From contig CALWPP010000009.1 in NCBI GenBank assembly GCA_944383455.1, positions 1-61,962 of the forward strand: a stretch of DNA of 61,962 nt. Reading direction: 5' to 3'. This DNA is from an uncultured Peptostreptococcaceae bacterium. GTDB taxonomy: Bacteria; Bacillota; Clostridia; Peptostreptococcales; Peptostreptococcaceae. The notes beneath the pieces were generated by a model. That model was not told the origin of the DNA. It saw only the letters and a program-made list of their open reading frames with translations, and ran no database searches. Below are positions 16,313 through 26,972 of this stretch, piece by piece; position 1 is the stretch's first letter, and every line of letters begins with the position of its first letter. Position numbers and translations under genes: made by a program.

Positions 16313-17989
16313 TTAGAATAGCCCTGAAATTAATCCATTCTCATCAACATCTATTTTTTCTGCTGAAGGTACTTTTGGAAGTCCTGGCATTTTCATTATA
16401 TCTCCAGTAAGTGCGACAATAAATCCTGCTCCTGCTGAAACATTTAATTGTCTTACAGTTATTCTAAAATTAGTTGGTCTACCTAACTTTGTCATATCAT
16501 CAGTTAAAGAGTATTGAGTTTTTGCTATACATATCGGAAGTTTTGAAAATCCTAATTTCTCCAAATTTTCCATCTCTTTTTGAGCATTAATAGTAAAATC
16601 TACCCCGTCTGCTCCATAAATTTTAGTAGCTATACTTTCTATTTTTTCTTTTATAGATAAATTTTCATCATAACAATACGTAAAATCATTCTTTCCTTCA
16701 TTTTCTTCAATAAGTCTTAAAACTTCATTCGCAAGGTTTATTCCACCTTCTCCACCTTTTTCCCAAACTTCAGATAAAGCTACATTAACTCCAAATTCTT
16801 TTAATTTATCTTCGATTAATTTAAGTTCAGCTTCTGTATCAAATGGAAACTTATTTATTGCAACAACTGCTGGAAGTCCGAAAACTTTAGTTATATTTTC
16901 AACGTGCTTTAATAAATTAGGAATTCCTTTTTCTAAAGCTTCTAAATTTTCATTATTAAGCTCAGTTTTATTTACTCCACCATTATATTTTAATGCTCTA
17001 ACAGTAGCAACAATAACTACAGCATCAGGTTTTATATTTGATAACCTACATTTTATATCTAAAAATTTCTCAGCACCTAAATCAGCTCCAAATCCAGCTT
17101 CAGTAACAACATAATCAGCAAAATTCATAGCCATTTTAGTAGCTATAACAGAGTTACAACCGTGAGCTATATTTGCAAAAGGTCCACCGTGAACAAATGC
17201 TGGAGTACCTTCTAATGTTTGTACTAAATTAGGCTTTAGTGCATCTTTTAAAAGAGCTGCCATTGCTCCATTTGCCTTTATGTCTTTTGCAGTTACAGGA
17301 TTTCCTGAATATGTATATCCAACTATTATATTACCTAATTTTTCTTTTAAATCAGAAATATCATTAGCTAAACAAAACACTGCCATAACTTCTGAAGCAA
17401 CAGTTATATCAAATCCATCTTCTCTTGGAACTCCGTGAGCCTTTCCACCCATTCCATCAACTATATTTCTAAGTTGTCTATCATTCATATCTACAACTCT
17501 TCTTAAAGTTATTCTTCTTGGGTCAATTCCAAGCTCATTTCCTTGATGAATATGATTGTCAACCATAGCAGCTAGTAAATTATTAGCTGAACCTATTGCG
17601 TGAAAATCACCTGTAAAATGAAGGTTAATATCTTCCATAGGAACTACTTGAGCATATCCTCCTCCAGCTGCTCCTCCTTTTATACCAAAAACAGGACCTA
17701 AAGATGGTTCTCTAAGTGCAACAATAGTATTTTTATTAAGTCTTGATAAAGCGTCTGAAAGACCTATTGTAGTAGTAGTTTTTCCTTCTCCTGCAGGAGT
17801 TGGATTTATTGCAGTTACTAATATTAGTTTTGATTTATTTTCTTTATTATCCTTAAGTAAATTATAATCAACTTTTGCTTTGTACTTTCCATAAAGATCT
17901 AAATCATCTTCCGTCAAGTTTAACTTTTGTGCTATTTTTCTTATATCTTTTTTATTAGCTTTTTGTGCTATCTCTATATCTGTTAACAT
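16313..17989 (-). CDS. fhs: Formate-tetrahydrofolate ligase
   Basis: About 558 residues, the normal length. An N-terminal P-loop region reads [15 protein letters not shown] near residue 62. Also visible are [21 protein letters not shown] in two parts near 90-110, the folate/formate-binding region HFTGDFHAI near 120, and [19 protein letters not shown] near 520. It ligates formate to THF using ATP. The ATG at 17989 follows GGGAGG; an upstream in-frame start at 18028 has no binding site. It heads the fhs/fchA/folD group but is followed by a strong terminator. A TATAAT box lies at 18017-18022. Confidence 0.97.
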   Translation of the reverse strand: MLTDIEIAQKANKKDIRKIAQKLNLTEDDLDLYGKYKAKVDYNLLKDNKENKSKLILVTAINPTPAGEGKTTTTIGLSDALSRLNKNTIVALREPSLGPVFGIKGGAAGGGYAQVVPMEDINLHFTGDFHAIGSANNLLAAMVDNHIHQGNELGIDPRRITLRRVVDMNDRQLRNIVDGMGGKAHGVPREDGFDITVASEVMAVFCLANDISDLKEKLGNIIVGYTYSGNPVTAKDIKANGAMAALLKDALKPNLVQTLEGTPAFVHGGPFANIAHGCNSVIATKMAMNFADYVVTEAGFGADLGAEKFLDIKCRLSNIKPDAVVIVATVRALKYNGGVNKTELNNENLEALEKGIPNLLKHVENITKVFGLPAVVAINKFPFDTEAELKLIEDKLKEFGVNVALSEVWEKGGEGGINLANEVLRLIEENEGKNDFTYCYDENLSIKEKIESIATKIYGADGVDFTINAQKEMENLEKLGFSKLPICIAKTQYSLTDDMTKLGRPTNFRITVRQLNVSAGAGFIVALTGDIMKMPGLPKVPSAEKIDVDENGLISGLF

Positions 17990-18062
17990 AAAAACCTCCC
18001 AAATAAATATATAACTATTATACCACAAACACCTTATACATCGATACTTTTTAGCATATTTT

Positions 18063-18078
18063 ACGAACTTTCATTCGT
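18063..18078. other. Inverted repeat upstream of fhs (LexA-box-like)
   Basis: ACGAACTTTCATTCGT is an imperfect palindrome of the CGAA-N-TTCG type, some 75 bp before the fhs start. It resembles clostridial LexA boxes but has two mismatches to the form I remember. A regulator-binding site is possible, identity open. Confidence 0.3.
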
Positions 18079-18153
18079 ATATTTTCGTATTTTATGTTCT
18101 TGTTTTACAATTTAGTTCGATAATAATATTTATATAACATCTATTATCTACAT

Positions 18154-18270
18154 ATTGTGCTAGTTAAATTTAATAAATTAAAAGTACTAGTGTTTATAAA
18201 TCATAATTTTGAAAATTAAAAAGCTATATGTATTATTTTCAGTATTTTAATATGTCAACTAGTACAACAA
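18154..18270 (+). repeat. MITE-like inverted-repeat element, copy 2
   Basis: The 117 bp unit begins TTGTGCTAGTT and ends AACTAGTACAACAA, near-perfect inverted ends. The interior aligns with the copy at 43717 over more than 100 bp, sharing for example ATAATTTTGAAAATT and TTTTCAGTATTTT. It has no coding capacity and fills most of the gap before fhs. Target-site duplication cannot be judged in this AT-rich context. Confidence 0.7.
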
Positions 18271-18273
18271 GTA

Positions 18274-19416
18274 TTATCTATATTTATTAACCTCATTTAA
18301 ACAAGCAACAGTTATGGTATCATTAGGATCAAGCTCGTATGCTCTTTCTATATAGTAAATTGCATCATCAATTTCTCCATTATTTAAATAAGCCATTCCT
18401 AAATTACAAAGTATTTCTGGATCTTCTTTTATTTTTAAAGCTTTTTCAAAATAACTTATTGCACCTTCTAAATTATACATACTAGCTTCTAAAAGTCCAA
18501 GTTCAACTATTGTATCTACTTGATTTTCATTAGTTATTAATATTTTATTAAAATATTTTTTTGCTTCTTCAAATTCATTCATATTTTTATAGGCTAGTCC
18601 AATCATAAAAAGTAAATTCCACCAATCTGGATGATTTTCTTCAAGTGGAAGTAGCTTTTCTAAACCTTCTTCATTTCTGCCTTTAAGTACTAAGGTGTAG
18701 CCTTCTTCATACTGAATTTTATAATCCATCTTTCCTATATTTTCTTGAATTTCAAGCGATAAATCTTCGTCAATACCAAGTTTAATAGCTTCTTCCCAAA
18801 TAACTTTTGCTTTTATAAATTGATTTTGGTTATAATAATGATACCCAAGTTGATAGTAAGCTAACGAAAATTTATCATCTATTGTAATTATCATTTCTAA
18901 TTTTTCTAAAGCCTCAACCAAAAACTCATTCATTAATTTTAAATCATTCTCTTTTTGATATTTAGTAGCAATCTCTTGGCAAACTATTGAGTAATGATAA
19001 AGTCCATCAATATCTTTTTCATAAAAAGTTATCATAGCTTTTAAATAAATAAGTGAATCAGTATTTTCTCCTATCTCAAAATACTTTTTAGATATATATC
19101 CCATATAAGATTTTAAATCTAAGTTTACTTTTTTACTAAAAGCATCTAAAAACTTTTTGTATTCGTTGTTATACTTAAAATTACTATCAATTCCTATTAT
19201 ATAAATCATAGCATCTGCTATTGACATAGTATTAATCTTGTCTTGTGCTGTTTTTTCTTTTATTCCTTTAACTAAAACTTCATTTTTTATAGGAACATCT
19301 ATTCCACCATTCGGTATATCATATCCTTCTATTTTAAAGTCAGCATCGTTTTTTATAGTTATAAAAGAAAGTTCTTCTGCTTTTTTTAAAAGTCTTTTCT
19401 CTATTTTAAAATTCAT
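18274..19416 (-). CDS. TPR-repeat protein of unknown role
   Basis: The 380-residue soluble protein starts with about 110 residues lacking clear repeats (containing IEGYDIPNGGIDVPIKN). It continues with roughly six tetratricopeptide repeats (about 110-380), for example ALEIKEDPEILCNLGMAYLNNGEIDDAI near the end when read in segments. TPRs are protein-binding scaffolds. No signal peptide or enzymatic domain is visible. It appears to be transcribed alone, between gaps of about 200 and 285 bp. The partner is unknown. Confidence 0.8.
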   Translation of the reverse strand: MNFKIEKRLLKKAEELSFITIKNDADFKIEGYDIPNGGIDVPIKNEVLVKGIKEKTAQDKINTMSIADAMIYIIGIDSNFKYNNEYKKFLDAFSKKVNLDLKSYMGYISKKYFEIGENTDSLIYLKAMITFYEKDIDGLYHYSIVCQEIATKYQKENDLKLMNEFLVEALEKLEMIITIDDKFSLAYYQLGYHYYNQNQFIKAKVIWEEAIKLGIDEDLSLEIQENIGKMDYKIQYEEGYTLVLKGRNEEGLEKLLPLEENHPDWWNLLFMIGLAYKNMNEFEEAKKYFNKILITNENQVDTIVELGLLEASMYNLEGAISYFEKALKIKEDPEILCNLGMAYLNNGEIDDAIYYIERAYELDPNDTITVACLNEVNKYR

Positions 19417-19626
19417 AAAAATCCTCCAATCTATATAATTAAATATTTTAGTTTTAAAATATATGATTTTTTTATGTGTTGTACTGATTGGCTTATTAAA
19501 AGTATTAAGTAGATAATTTTAATTTTTAAAACTTAGTTCTAAAATAACACTATTTTTAATGTTATATATTTATATAAAATAACTTATATAGTTTTATAAA
19601 GTAACACACATAATTTTAACTAAAAG
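19417..19626. other. Non-coding gap, weak resemblance to the MITE-like repeat
   Basis: No gene is seen. The sequence from about 19478 (TGTTGTACTGATTGG...TATTAAAAGTATT) shares short blocks with the repeat at 18154, but not enough to call it a copy. Confidence 0.3.
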
Positions 19627-21381
19627 CTATATATTAACTTTAAACGATTTAGATTTTTCAAAAATCTTTTTATCATCATAAAAGAACATAATAGTATTAT
19701 CAATCTTTTTAATATTTTCATTTATATTTTCTTTAAGTTTTATTATGTCAAACTTAAAACATTCAAAGTGAACGTGTTTTATTATTTGTTTTGCTGGTGT
19801 GTTCTTAAATTCTTTAAGATATTTATCTAAATTATCTTCATTTTGAAGGAATATATGGCATCTATTTTTAAAGTCTTCAAGCTCAAATTTATCAAAGAAA
19901 TTTGGAATATTTGAAGTTTTTCCAAGCGAAATATAATCATACTTTAAAACATCTCTAAAAATTTCTAAGTTTTTATTTATTTTAAACTCATAAAAATCAA
20001 GAAGTATTTTGTAAAGTTGATTTTTTCCTTGTGAACAATCAAAATATCCATTCTCATCAAAATAAATTGAAAACTCTTCAAAAAATTTAAAAGGACTTTC
20101 TTTATAATAGTTAAAAATAATATATCTCATAGAAAGAGTAAAGTTTTTTGAATTATAGTATTTTTCAAGGATTTCTTCTATATCTTTTAACTTTAAAATA
20201 TCATCATAACTAATATAATTATTATATAAAACTTCATAAGGTGCATAATCTTTATATTTATATCCGTGAAGTAATGCCCTATCTCTAACTCCTGTACCTT
20301 TTATCATTTTTAAAAATCCAAGCTGAATATGTTCGATTCCTAAATTAAATACATCATTAAATGAGTTTTCAAAGCTACTATAATTTTCATATGGAAGTCC
20401 TGCTATTAAATCTAAATGTTGATGAATATTTCTAAATGATGCTATTTTTTTTACTACATAAGAAAGTTTATTAAAATCATCTCGTCTACCAACTTCATCA
20501 AGTGCTTTTTGGTTTGTCGTTTGGACTCCTATTTCAAATTGGAAAAGTCCCTCTTTGCATTTTGATAGGAAATTTAACATATCTTCATCAAGTAAATGTG
20601 CAGTTACCTCAAAATGATATGTTGTGTAATTATTATCATTTTCCATTAGAAAATTCATTATATCTTTTGCAAATACTCTATTTGCATTGAAAGTTCTATC
20701 TATAAACTTTATTTGAGATACTTTAGCATCAATTAACGATTTTAAATCTTTTTTTACTCTTTCTATGCTAAAATATCTAAGACCTTTTAGAGTTGATGAT
20801 AAACAGTACTGACAGTTAAAAGGACAACCTCTTGATGATTCATAGTAAACTATTTTGTTTTCGTATTCTTTTATATCTAAGTTTTCGTATGGGCTTGCTA
20901 TCTCATCTAAATTTTCAAGTAGTGGCATCTCACCATTAAATTTTATTTCGTTATCTTTTCTATAAACTATTCCCTTAGTTTCTTCTATTTCTTTTTTATT
21001 GTTTAAGTATAAAACTAAGTCTTTAAAAACTAACTCTCCTTCTCCAACTAAAATATAATCAACGAAATTATATTTTTTCATAGCTTCTATACTATCATAA
21101 CTAACCTCAGGACCTCCAAGACCTATTTTAAGTTTATGATTTATTTTTTTTAAGTTTTCGCATATTCTAACAGTATCATCTACATTCCATATATAAGTTG
21201 AAAAAATTATTAAATCATAATTTCCTTTATGTATATCTTTTAAAATATAATCTATACTATTATTTATTGTGTATTCTTTTATATCTACTTTTTGAATATC
21301 TCTAACAAACTCTTTTAAATATCTTATAGCTAAATTTGTATGAATAAATTTTGAATTTAAAGTAGTAAGCAAAATCTTCAT
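19627..21381 (-). CDS. B12-binding-domain radical SAM protein (DUF4080 type)
   Basis: The 584-residue protein begins with a cobalamin-binding-like Rossmann domain (about 1-130; GLGGPEVSYDS and VGEGE motifs). A radical SAM domain follows with SRGCPFNCQYC near residue 190, giving the CxxxCxxC iron-sulfur cluster ligands, and ends with a long C-terminal extension (about 400-584). Proteins of this class are widespread in clostridia without a proven reaction. The ATG has AGGTG upstream. It stands alone between a TPR gene and a short divergent gene. Confidence 0.85.
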   Translation of the reverse strand: MKILLTTLNSKFIHTNLAIRYLKEFVRDIQKVDIKEYTINNSIDYILKDIHKGNYDLIIFSTYIWNVDDTVRICENLKKINHKLKIGLGGPEVSYDSIEAMKKYNFVDYILVGEGELVFKDLVLYLNNKKEIEETKGIVYRKDNEIKFNGEMPLLENLDEIASPYENLDIKEYENKIVYYESSRGCPFNCQYCLSSTLKGLRYFSIERVKKDLKSLIDAKVSQIKFIDRTFNANRVFAKDIMNFLMENDNNYTTYHFEVTAHLLDEDMLNFLSKCKEGLFQFEIGVQTTNQKALDEVGRRDDFNKLSYVVKKIASFRNIHQHLDLIAGLPYENYSSFENSFNDVFNLGIEHIQLGFLKMIKGTGVRDRALLHGYKYKDYAPYEVLYNNYISYDDILKLKDIEEILEKYYNSKNFTLSMRYIIFNYYKESPFKFFEEFSIYFDENGYFDCSQGKNQLYKILLDFYEFKINKNLEIFRDVLKYDYISLGKTSNIPNFFDKFELEDFKNRCHIFLQNEDNLDKYLKEFKNTPAKQIIKHVHFECFKFDIIKLKENINENIKKIDNTIMFFYDDKKIFEKSKSFKVNI

Positions 21382-21492
21382 ATAGTCACCTCTTATAAAA
21401 GTTATTAAATATTAATTAAAATTTACTTTTTGTTAAAAATGCTGTATACTTTTTAGTTGTAAATATTATTTAAAATGGAAAGGGAGTTTAAT

Positions 21493-21693
21493 ATGGATTT
21501 ATTTGATAAAATATCTATTAATTCATTATCAAAAAAAGATTTATTATTAATAATAAAAGCATTAGAATACACTAACGAAAATACAGGTCTTAATGATTTT
21601 ATAGACCTTAGAAATAATATGGTAAAAGAAATCTGCTTTTTAGCTGATACTACTGAAGAAGAATTTATTGATTTTCTTGAGCAATATAATTAA
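21493..21693 (+). CDS. Small acidic protein of unknown function
   Basis: A 66-residue product (MDLFDKISINSLSKKDLLLI...) with strong AAAGGGAG six bases before the ATG at 21493, so translation is likely. It is largely helical and acidic with no membrane segment, and LSKKDLLLIIKALEYT could form a short helix-turn-helix or protein-binding helix. It is one of few plus-strand genes here. Its last 29 bases overlap the end of the convergent gene at 21665. No homologue is recognised. Confidence 0.6.
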   Translation: MDLFDKISINSLSKKDLLLIIKALEYTNENTGLNDFIDLRNNMVKEICFLADTTEEEFIDFLEQYN

Positions 21694-22609
21694 TCATTTT
21701 TTTAAATCTCATACTATAAACACCAGACTTTGATTTTAGATTAACATAAAGAATATTATCCCTTAAACACTTTGACTTTACATAAACTTTTCCAAAAATA
21801 GGGTCTATAATTTCATCATTTTCATTTAAGTTTATAATATATCTAGGGTCTGAATTTTCAACATAAGTTTTTTTATTTATACTGTAACATCTAAGTTTAG
21901 CTATATAATCTCCCATTAATAAAATAAAATCTATATTTTCTGTATTTAGTTTAAAGTTTTCTCCTAATATAGACAGTATAGATTTTTTTATTGCCATTAA
22001 ATCATCACTTAAAAATAAAATATCTTCTACATAAATAGAATAAATTATTTTTAGTAGATTATTTATTATATTTTCTTCGTTTGAAATTTTTAAATTGATA
22101 TAATTATCTATTTCTTGGATAGTATATATCTTTAATTTTTGAAAGCTGATAAATTCTTTTTTGTTAGTTTCTAAATTCATTTCTATAATACTTTGTTTTG
22201 CATTTTGTAATATTTCTTTGTATTCTATATTTTTATTTTTTATAATATCATTAACTACTGAATTATAAACATTTACTGAAATTAAATAATAGTATAATTC
22301 TTCTTCTTTCTTTAATAATTTTATATATTTTTTTATTAGTTTGATACATTCTAAATTACTTTTTTCTTTGTTTGTATTTGATATTATAACAGGAAAAACT
22401 ACACTTAAAAAAGTTTTTGTTTGTAGTTTATTTCCATAAAATTTATGATAAATAAGTTCATTTTTTAATCTATTATCGTCAATATAAACGTATCTTTGTT
22501 TTTTATCGTCAATTAAACATTTAGTATTTATCAAAAAAATTTCTTTTAAAAAGTCATCTTTAATAGAAAATAAAGAAGTATAGGAATTTTTTATAATGTT
22601 TTCTATCAT
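21665..22609 (-). CDS. Uncharacterised 314-residue protein
   Basis: A soluble, mostly helical, Lys/Asn/Ile-rich protein (about 1-230). The C-terminal 60-70 residues look like beta strands (DPRYIINLNENDEIIDPIFGKVYVKSKCLRD in pieces). No known motif or signal peptide is visible. It follows argS, from which a terminator separates it, and overlaps the end of the small plus-strand gene. I do not recognise a family. Confidence 0.6.
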   Translation of the reverse strand: MIENIIKNSYTSLFSIKDDFLKEIFLINTKCLIDDKKQRYVYIDDNRLKNELIYHKFYGNKLQTKTFLSVVFPVIISNTNKEKSNLECIKLIKKYIKLLKKEEELYYYLISVNVYNSVVNDIIKNKNIEYKEILQNAKQSIIEMNLETNKKEFISFQKLKIYTIQEIDNYINLKISNEENIINNLLKIIYSIYVEDILFLSDDLMAIKKSILSILGENFKLNTENIDFILLMGDYIAKLRCYSINKKTYVENSDPRYIINLNENDEIIDPIFGKVYVKSKCLRDNILYVNLKSKSGVYSMRFKKMINYIAQENQ

Positions 22610-22629
22610 TTATAAATCCTTTCACTCTA

Positions 22630-22656
22630 AAAAAATAGACAGCTTTTAAGCTGTCA
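22630..22656 (-). terminator. Terminator after argS
   Basis: Stem GACAGCTT/AAGCTGTC followed on the minus strand by TATTTTTTTAG. Confidence 0.85.
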
Positions 22657-22699
22657 TAATATTATATATCCAAAAAAATTAAGTGTAAATAATAATTTA

Positions 22700-24400
22700 C
22701 TACATTCTTTCTGGAGCTTTTATTCCAAGAAGTGCTAGTCCATTTTCTAGCGCTATTTTAGTTGCTTTAACTAAAGAAAGTCTTGCCTTTTTAATCTCAT
22801 CATCTTCAACTAATATTGAATTATCGTGATAAAACTTATTAAATGCTTGTGCTAAATCAAGACAAAATCTTGTTACTATATGTGGTTCATTTTTCTTTAA
22901 AGAATTAAGTATTGATTTATTAAATGACTCTATAACTTTTAAAACTTCAAAACTATCTATATCTGATAATAAATCGTAATTTATATCAGTTGTAGCTTCT
23001 TCATTTGCCTTTCTTAAAACTGCACAACATCTTGCGTGAGTGTACTGAACGTATGGTCCTGTTTCTCCATCAAAGCTTAAAGTTTTATCCCAAGAGAAAG
23101 TATAATCCTTTATTCTGCTATTTGATAACTCTTGAAATACTACTGCTCCAACCCCAACTTGTTTTGCTATCTCATCAACATTTTTTGCATCAGGATTTTT
23201 TGAAAGTATAGTTTCTCTAGTTTTTTCTATTGCTTGATTTAAAACGTCTTCAAGAAAAACCACTCTTCCTTTTCTCGTTGACATTGTACCTTCTTCAAGA
23301 GATACCATTCCAAATGGAACGTGGATTAAATCTTTTGCCCACTCAAATCCAACAAGCTCTAAAACTTTAAATAATTGTTCAAAATGAAGGCTTTGCTGAG
23401 AACCAACTACATATATACACTTTTCAAAATCATAAGTTTCTTTTCTATAAAGTGCTGCTGCTAAATCTCTTGTCATATATAATGTTGAGCCATCATTTTT
23501 AGTTATAAGTGCAGGTGGCATATTAAATTCTTCTAAATCAACTATATTAGTCCCTTGAGATTCTTTTAGTATTCCCTTATCTTTTATTATATTTATTACT
23601 CTATCCATTTTATCTGAGTAAAAACTCTCTCCTGCATAAGAGTCAAACTGGATATCTAAAAGCTTATAAACCCTTTCGAATTCTTTTAAACTCTCATCTC
23701 TAAACCATTGCCAAAGCTCTTTTGCTTCTTTATCATTATTTTCTAATTTTGTAAAGTATTCTCTTGCTTTATCTTCTAAACTTGGGTCTTTTTCTGCTTC
23801 ATCGTGAAATTTTACATATAATTTTAATAATTCTTTTATAGGTTCTTTTTCTACTTCTTCTTTACTTCCCCAATTTTTAAATGCAACTATAAGTTTACCA
23901 AATTGAGTACCATAATCTCCTAAGTGATTTATTCTTTCAGTTTTGTATCCTTGAGAAGAATATATTTTATGTAGGGCATTTCCTATAACAGTAGTTCTTA
24001 TATGACCTATATGAAATGGTTTTGCAATATTTGGTGATGAAAAGTCTATAACAACAGTCTTTCCTTCTCCTAAGTTTGAATGTCCATACTTTTCTTTTTG
24101 AGTTAAAACATTTTCTATAACAGTTTTTGCTAAACTACTTTTGTTTATAAAAAAGTTTACATATCCACCTAGATTTACAACTTTTGATATTTCATCAGTA
24201 GTGTTTATTTGTTGTGATAAATCCTCAGCTATCATATTTGGTGATTTTTTGTAAACTTTTGCTAACTTAAAACAAGGAAATGCATAGTCTCCCATTTCTT
24301 TATTTGGAGGTATTTCAATTAAGCTAACTATTTCTTCTAATGATAAATCTTTTACTTGATTTTTTAAAGCTTCTGATACTATTAATTTGAAGTCTTTCAT
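22700..24400 (-). CDS. argS: Arginyl-tRNA synthetase
   Basis: The 566-residue class I synthetase has an N-terminal Add-1 domain (about 1-95), the HIGH motif as KPFHIGHIRTT near residue 128, and the KMSKS-like MSTRKGRVV near 370. An anticodon-binding DALR domain ends in GLALLGIKAPERM. Length and all core motifs are normal. AAAGGA precedes the ATG. It is flanked by its own terminator and mutS2 upstream by about 100 bp. Confidence 0.97.
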   Translation of the reverse strand: MKDFKLIVSEALKNQVKDLSLEEIVSLIEIPPNKEMGDYAFPCFKLAKVYKKSPNMIAEDLSQQINTTDEISKVVNLGGYVNFFINKSSLAKTVIENVLTQKEKYGHSNLGEGKTVVIDFSSPNIAKPFHIGHIRTTVIGNALHKIYSSQGYKTERINHLGDYGTQFGKLIVAFKNWGSKEEVEKEPIKELLKLYVKFHDEAEKDPSLEDKAREYFTKLENNDKEAKELWQWFRDESLKEFERVYKLLDIQFDSYAGESFYSDKMDRVINIIKDKGILKESQGTNIVDLEEFNMPPALITKNDGSTLYMTRDLAAALYRKETYDFEKCIYVVGSQQSLHFEQLFKVLELVGFEWAKDLIHVPFGMVSLEEGTMSTRKGRVVFLEDVLNQAIEKTRETILSKNPDAKNVDEIAKQVGVGAVVFQELSNSRIKDYTFSWDKTLSFDGETGPYVQYTHARCCAVLRKANEEATTDINYDLLSDIDSFEVLKVIESFNKSILNSLKKNEPHIVTRFCLDLAQAFNKFYHDNSILVEDDEIKKARLSLVKATKIALENGLALLGIKAPERM

Positions 24401-24506
24401 TTCTTGTCCTTTCTAAAAACTAATTTATTTAATTTTTTAATAATTTTCTATATAATACTTTTTTATGTTAAAACAAAACAATACTTTTTTCAAGCTTTTT
24501 ACTATG

Positions 24507-26879
24507 CTACTTTAATGTAACAATAGTAACTCCTGCTCCACCTTCTCCGTATTCTCCTTGACGTTTTGATTTAACGTGTTTATTTCTTTTTAAAACTTCT
24601 TGAATTCCTTTTTTAAGTACTCCTGTACCTATTCCGTGGATTATTGTTACATTTTCGTGACCTGACAAACAAGCATCATCTAAATATTTTTCAACTTCCA
24701 TCGTAGCTTCTTCAAGGTTCATCCCTCTTAAATCAACTTCTCTTTTTACTTTTCCTGACTTTTGAGATATTATTTTTCTTGTGGTCTTTGTAATTGTAGT
24801 TTTTGTATCTTTTTTAGCTTTTTCTAAAGACTTAAACGGAAGAGTCATTTTCATTATACCAATCTGAATAACTGCTTCTTTTCTATTATTATCAACAGAA
24901 ACTACACTTCCTTGTTGGTTTAGAGTTATAACCTTTACTTCTTCGCCTAATTTTAATTCTTTAATTTCTTTTTTAGACACCTTTGGTACAATCATACTCT
25001 CAACAGTAGGTTGAAGTTTACCCATAGAACTTGATAATTCTTTTCTTAAAGCTTCTATTTGTCTATTCTTTTCTTTTGATGCGTTTTCTTCTTCAAGTTT
25101 TCTAAGTTCTCTTATTATTTTATCTACTTCTTCTTTTGCATCTTTTTTTATTTGTAGTGCTTCTTGCTTTGCTTTTTCTATTATCTTTTCTTTTTGAGAT
25201 ATTATTTTTTCTAGTTTTTCTTCGTATTCTTCTTTTAATTTTTCAATTTGTTCTTTTAGTTTTTCTCCCTCTTCTTTATCTTTTTCTATTTGAATCCTAT
25301 TTTTTTCTACTTTTTGTAATACATCTTCAAGTTCAATATTATCACTATCAATAAATTCTTTTGCTCTATTTATTATAAAGTCACTAAGTCCAAGTTTTTT
25401 AGAAATTGAAAATGCATTTGACTTACCTGGAACTCCAATTAATAATTTATAAGTTGGAGATAATTTTTCAACGTCAAAATCAACTGCAGCATTTTCTATA
25501 CCTTCTTTTGTTAGTGCATAGTTTTTAATTTCTGTGTAATGAGTTGTTGCTATACAATTTGCCCCAATACTTTTTACCTCTTCTAAAATAGAAACTGCAA
25601 GTGCTGCTCCTTCAATTGGGTCAGTTCCTGCACCAAGTTCGTCAAATATAACTAAAGAATTTTCAGTTAAATCATTTAAAATACTTACTATATTTGTCAT
25701 ATGAGAAGAAAAGGTTGATAAACTTTGCTCAATACTTTGCTCATCTCCTATATCTGCAAAAATATTATCATAAACGCACATACTACTTCCATAATCTGCT
25801 GGAATATGAAGACCACTTTGGGTCATTAAAGAAAATAAACCAACAGTCTTAATAGTTACAGTTTTACCACCTGTGTTTGGACCTGTTATGACTAATGTGT
25901 GAAAATCTCTTCCTAAATAAATATTATTAGGAACAACAGTCTTTTTATAAAGAAGTGGATGCTTACCGTTTTTTATATTTATATATTTATCTTCATTTAA
26001 AAAAGGTTCTACTGCCTTCATACTTATAGAAAGCTTTCCTTTTGCAAAAGCAAAATCAATTCTACCAAGTATTTCTTGATTTGAAATAATATCCTCACTT
26101 ATTTCTCCAACCATACTTGATAATTCTGCTAAAATTCTTTCAATTTCTTCAGATTCACTAAGTTTTAATTGTCTGAGTTCATTATTCATATCAACAATTG
26201 CCATAGGCTCTATAAAAAGTGTTGCACCTGAAGAAGATTGGTCGTGAACAATACCTGATACATTTGACCTATATTCAGCTTTTACAGGTATAACAAATCT
26301 ATCTCCTCTAACTGATATAATAGCATCTTGAAGGTATTTTTGATATGTAGTGGATGAAATTATAGAATTTAATTTTGACCTTATAGACTGATTTTTTTGA
26401 ACTATTCTTCTTCTTATATCTCTTAGAGTAGTTGATGCATTATCGCTTATTTCAACTTCACTAATTATTGCATCAAAAATACTATCTTCAACTTCTTTAT
26501 AAGTAGAAAGACTACTTGTCATACTTTGAATTATTGGATAATTAAAATCTTCCCCACCACTTAAAGTATTTTTTAATGTTCTTGCAATTTTTAAACTTTC
26601 TGCTATATTCAACAAACTTCCTGCATCTAATGATGAACCTACACTAGCTCTTTTTAATTTATCTTCTATATCGTGTATTCCACTAAGTTCAACGTATCCT
26701 CTTTTAGTTAAAATTGATTGCGTTTCACTAGTTTCTTGTAATCTATATTTTACTTCATCAAAATCACTACTTGGATATAATTCTTTTATGTATCTTAGAC
26801 CAAGTTTTGATGAAACTTTTTCTTTTAACATTTCAATAATCTTATCAAATTCTAATACTCTTAAAGATTTTTGATTCAT
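24507..26879 (-). CDS. mutS2: MutS2, Smr-domain endonuclease/ribosome rescue ATPase
   Basis: The 790-residue protein has a MutS-type clamp and ATPase with Walker A ITGPNTGGKTVTIKT near residue 331 and DELGAGTDPIEG near 415. A long charged coiled coil follows (about 515-630), then a C-terminal Smr nuclease domain (VDLRGMNLEEA and IHGIGTGVLKKGI). It lacks the MutS mismatch-recognition domain. MutS2 suppresses recombination in some bacteria and splits collided ribosomes in B. subtilis. GGAGAA precedes the ATG. Length is normal. Confidence 0.95.
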   Translation of the reverse strand: MNQKSLRVLEFDKIIEMLKEKVSSKLGLRYIKELYPSSDFDEVKYRLQETSETQSILTKRGYVELSGIHDIEDKLKRASVGSSLDAGSLLNIAESLKIARTLKNTLSGGEDFNYPIIQSMTSSLSTYKEVEDSIFDAIISEVEISDNASTTLRDIRRRIVQKNQSIRSKLNSIISSTTYQKYLQDAIISVRGDRFVIPVKAEYRSNVSGIVHDQSSSGATLFIEPMAIVDMNNELRQLKLSESEEIERILAELSSMVGEISEDIISNQEILGRIDFAFAKGKLSISMKAVEPFLNEDKYINIKNGKHPLLYKKTVVPNNIYLGRDFHTLVITGPNTGGKTVTIKTVGLFSLMTQSGLHIPADYGSSMCVYDNIFADIGDEQSIEQSLSTFSSHMTNIVSILNDLTENSLVIFDELGAGTDPIEGAALAVSILEEVKSIGANCIATTHYTEIKNYALTKEGIENAAVDFDVEKLSPTYKLLIGVPGKSNAFSISKKLGLSDFIINRAKEFIDSDNIELEDVLQKVEKNRIQIEKDKEEGEKLKEQIEKLKEEYEEKLEKIISQKEKIIEKAKQEALQIKKDAKEEVDKIIRELRKLEEENASKEKNRQIEALRKELSSSMGKLQPTVESMIVPKVSKKEIKELKLGEEVKVITLNQQGSVVSVDNNRKEAVIQIGIMKMTLPFKSLEKAKKDTKTTITKTTRKIISQKSGKVKREVDLRGMNLEEATMEVEKYLDDACLSGHENVTIIHGIGTGVLKKGIQEVLKRNKHVKSKRQGEYGEGGAGVTIVTLK

Positions 26880-26972
26880 ATGTTCTCCTTAAAATTTAAA
26901 TTTCGATTGTAATTAAATTACTATTATATCAGATATATATATTTTATTCTACCCACAGAAACAATATAAATT

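Noticed and set aside
17990..18150. THF or purine riboswitch upstream of fhs
   Set aside because: No conserved aptamer segments found on the transcribed strand; only a palindrome is visible.
19417..19626. Fourth copy of the MITE-like repeat
   Set aside because: Only short shared blocks in very AT-rich DNA; ends do not match well.
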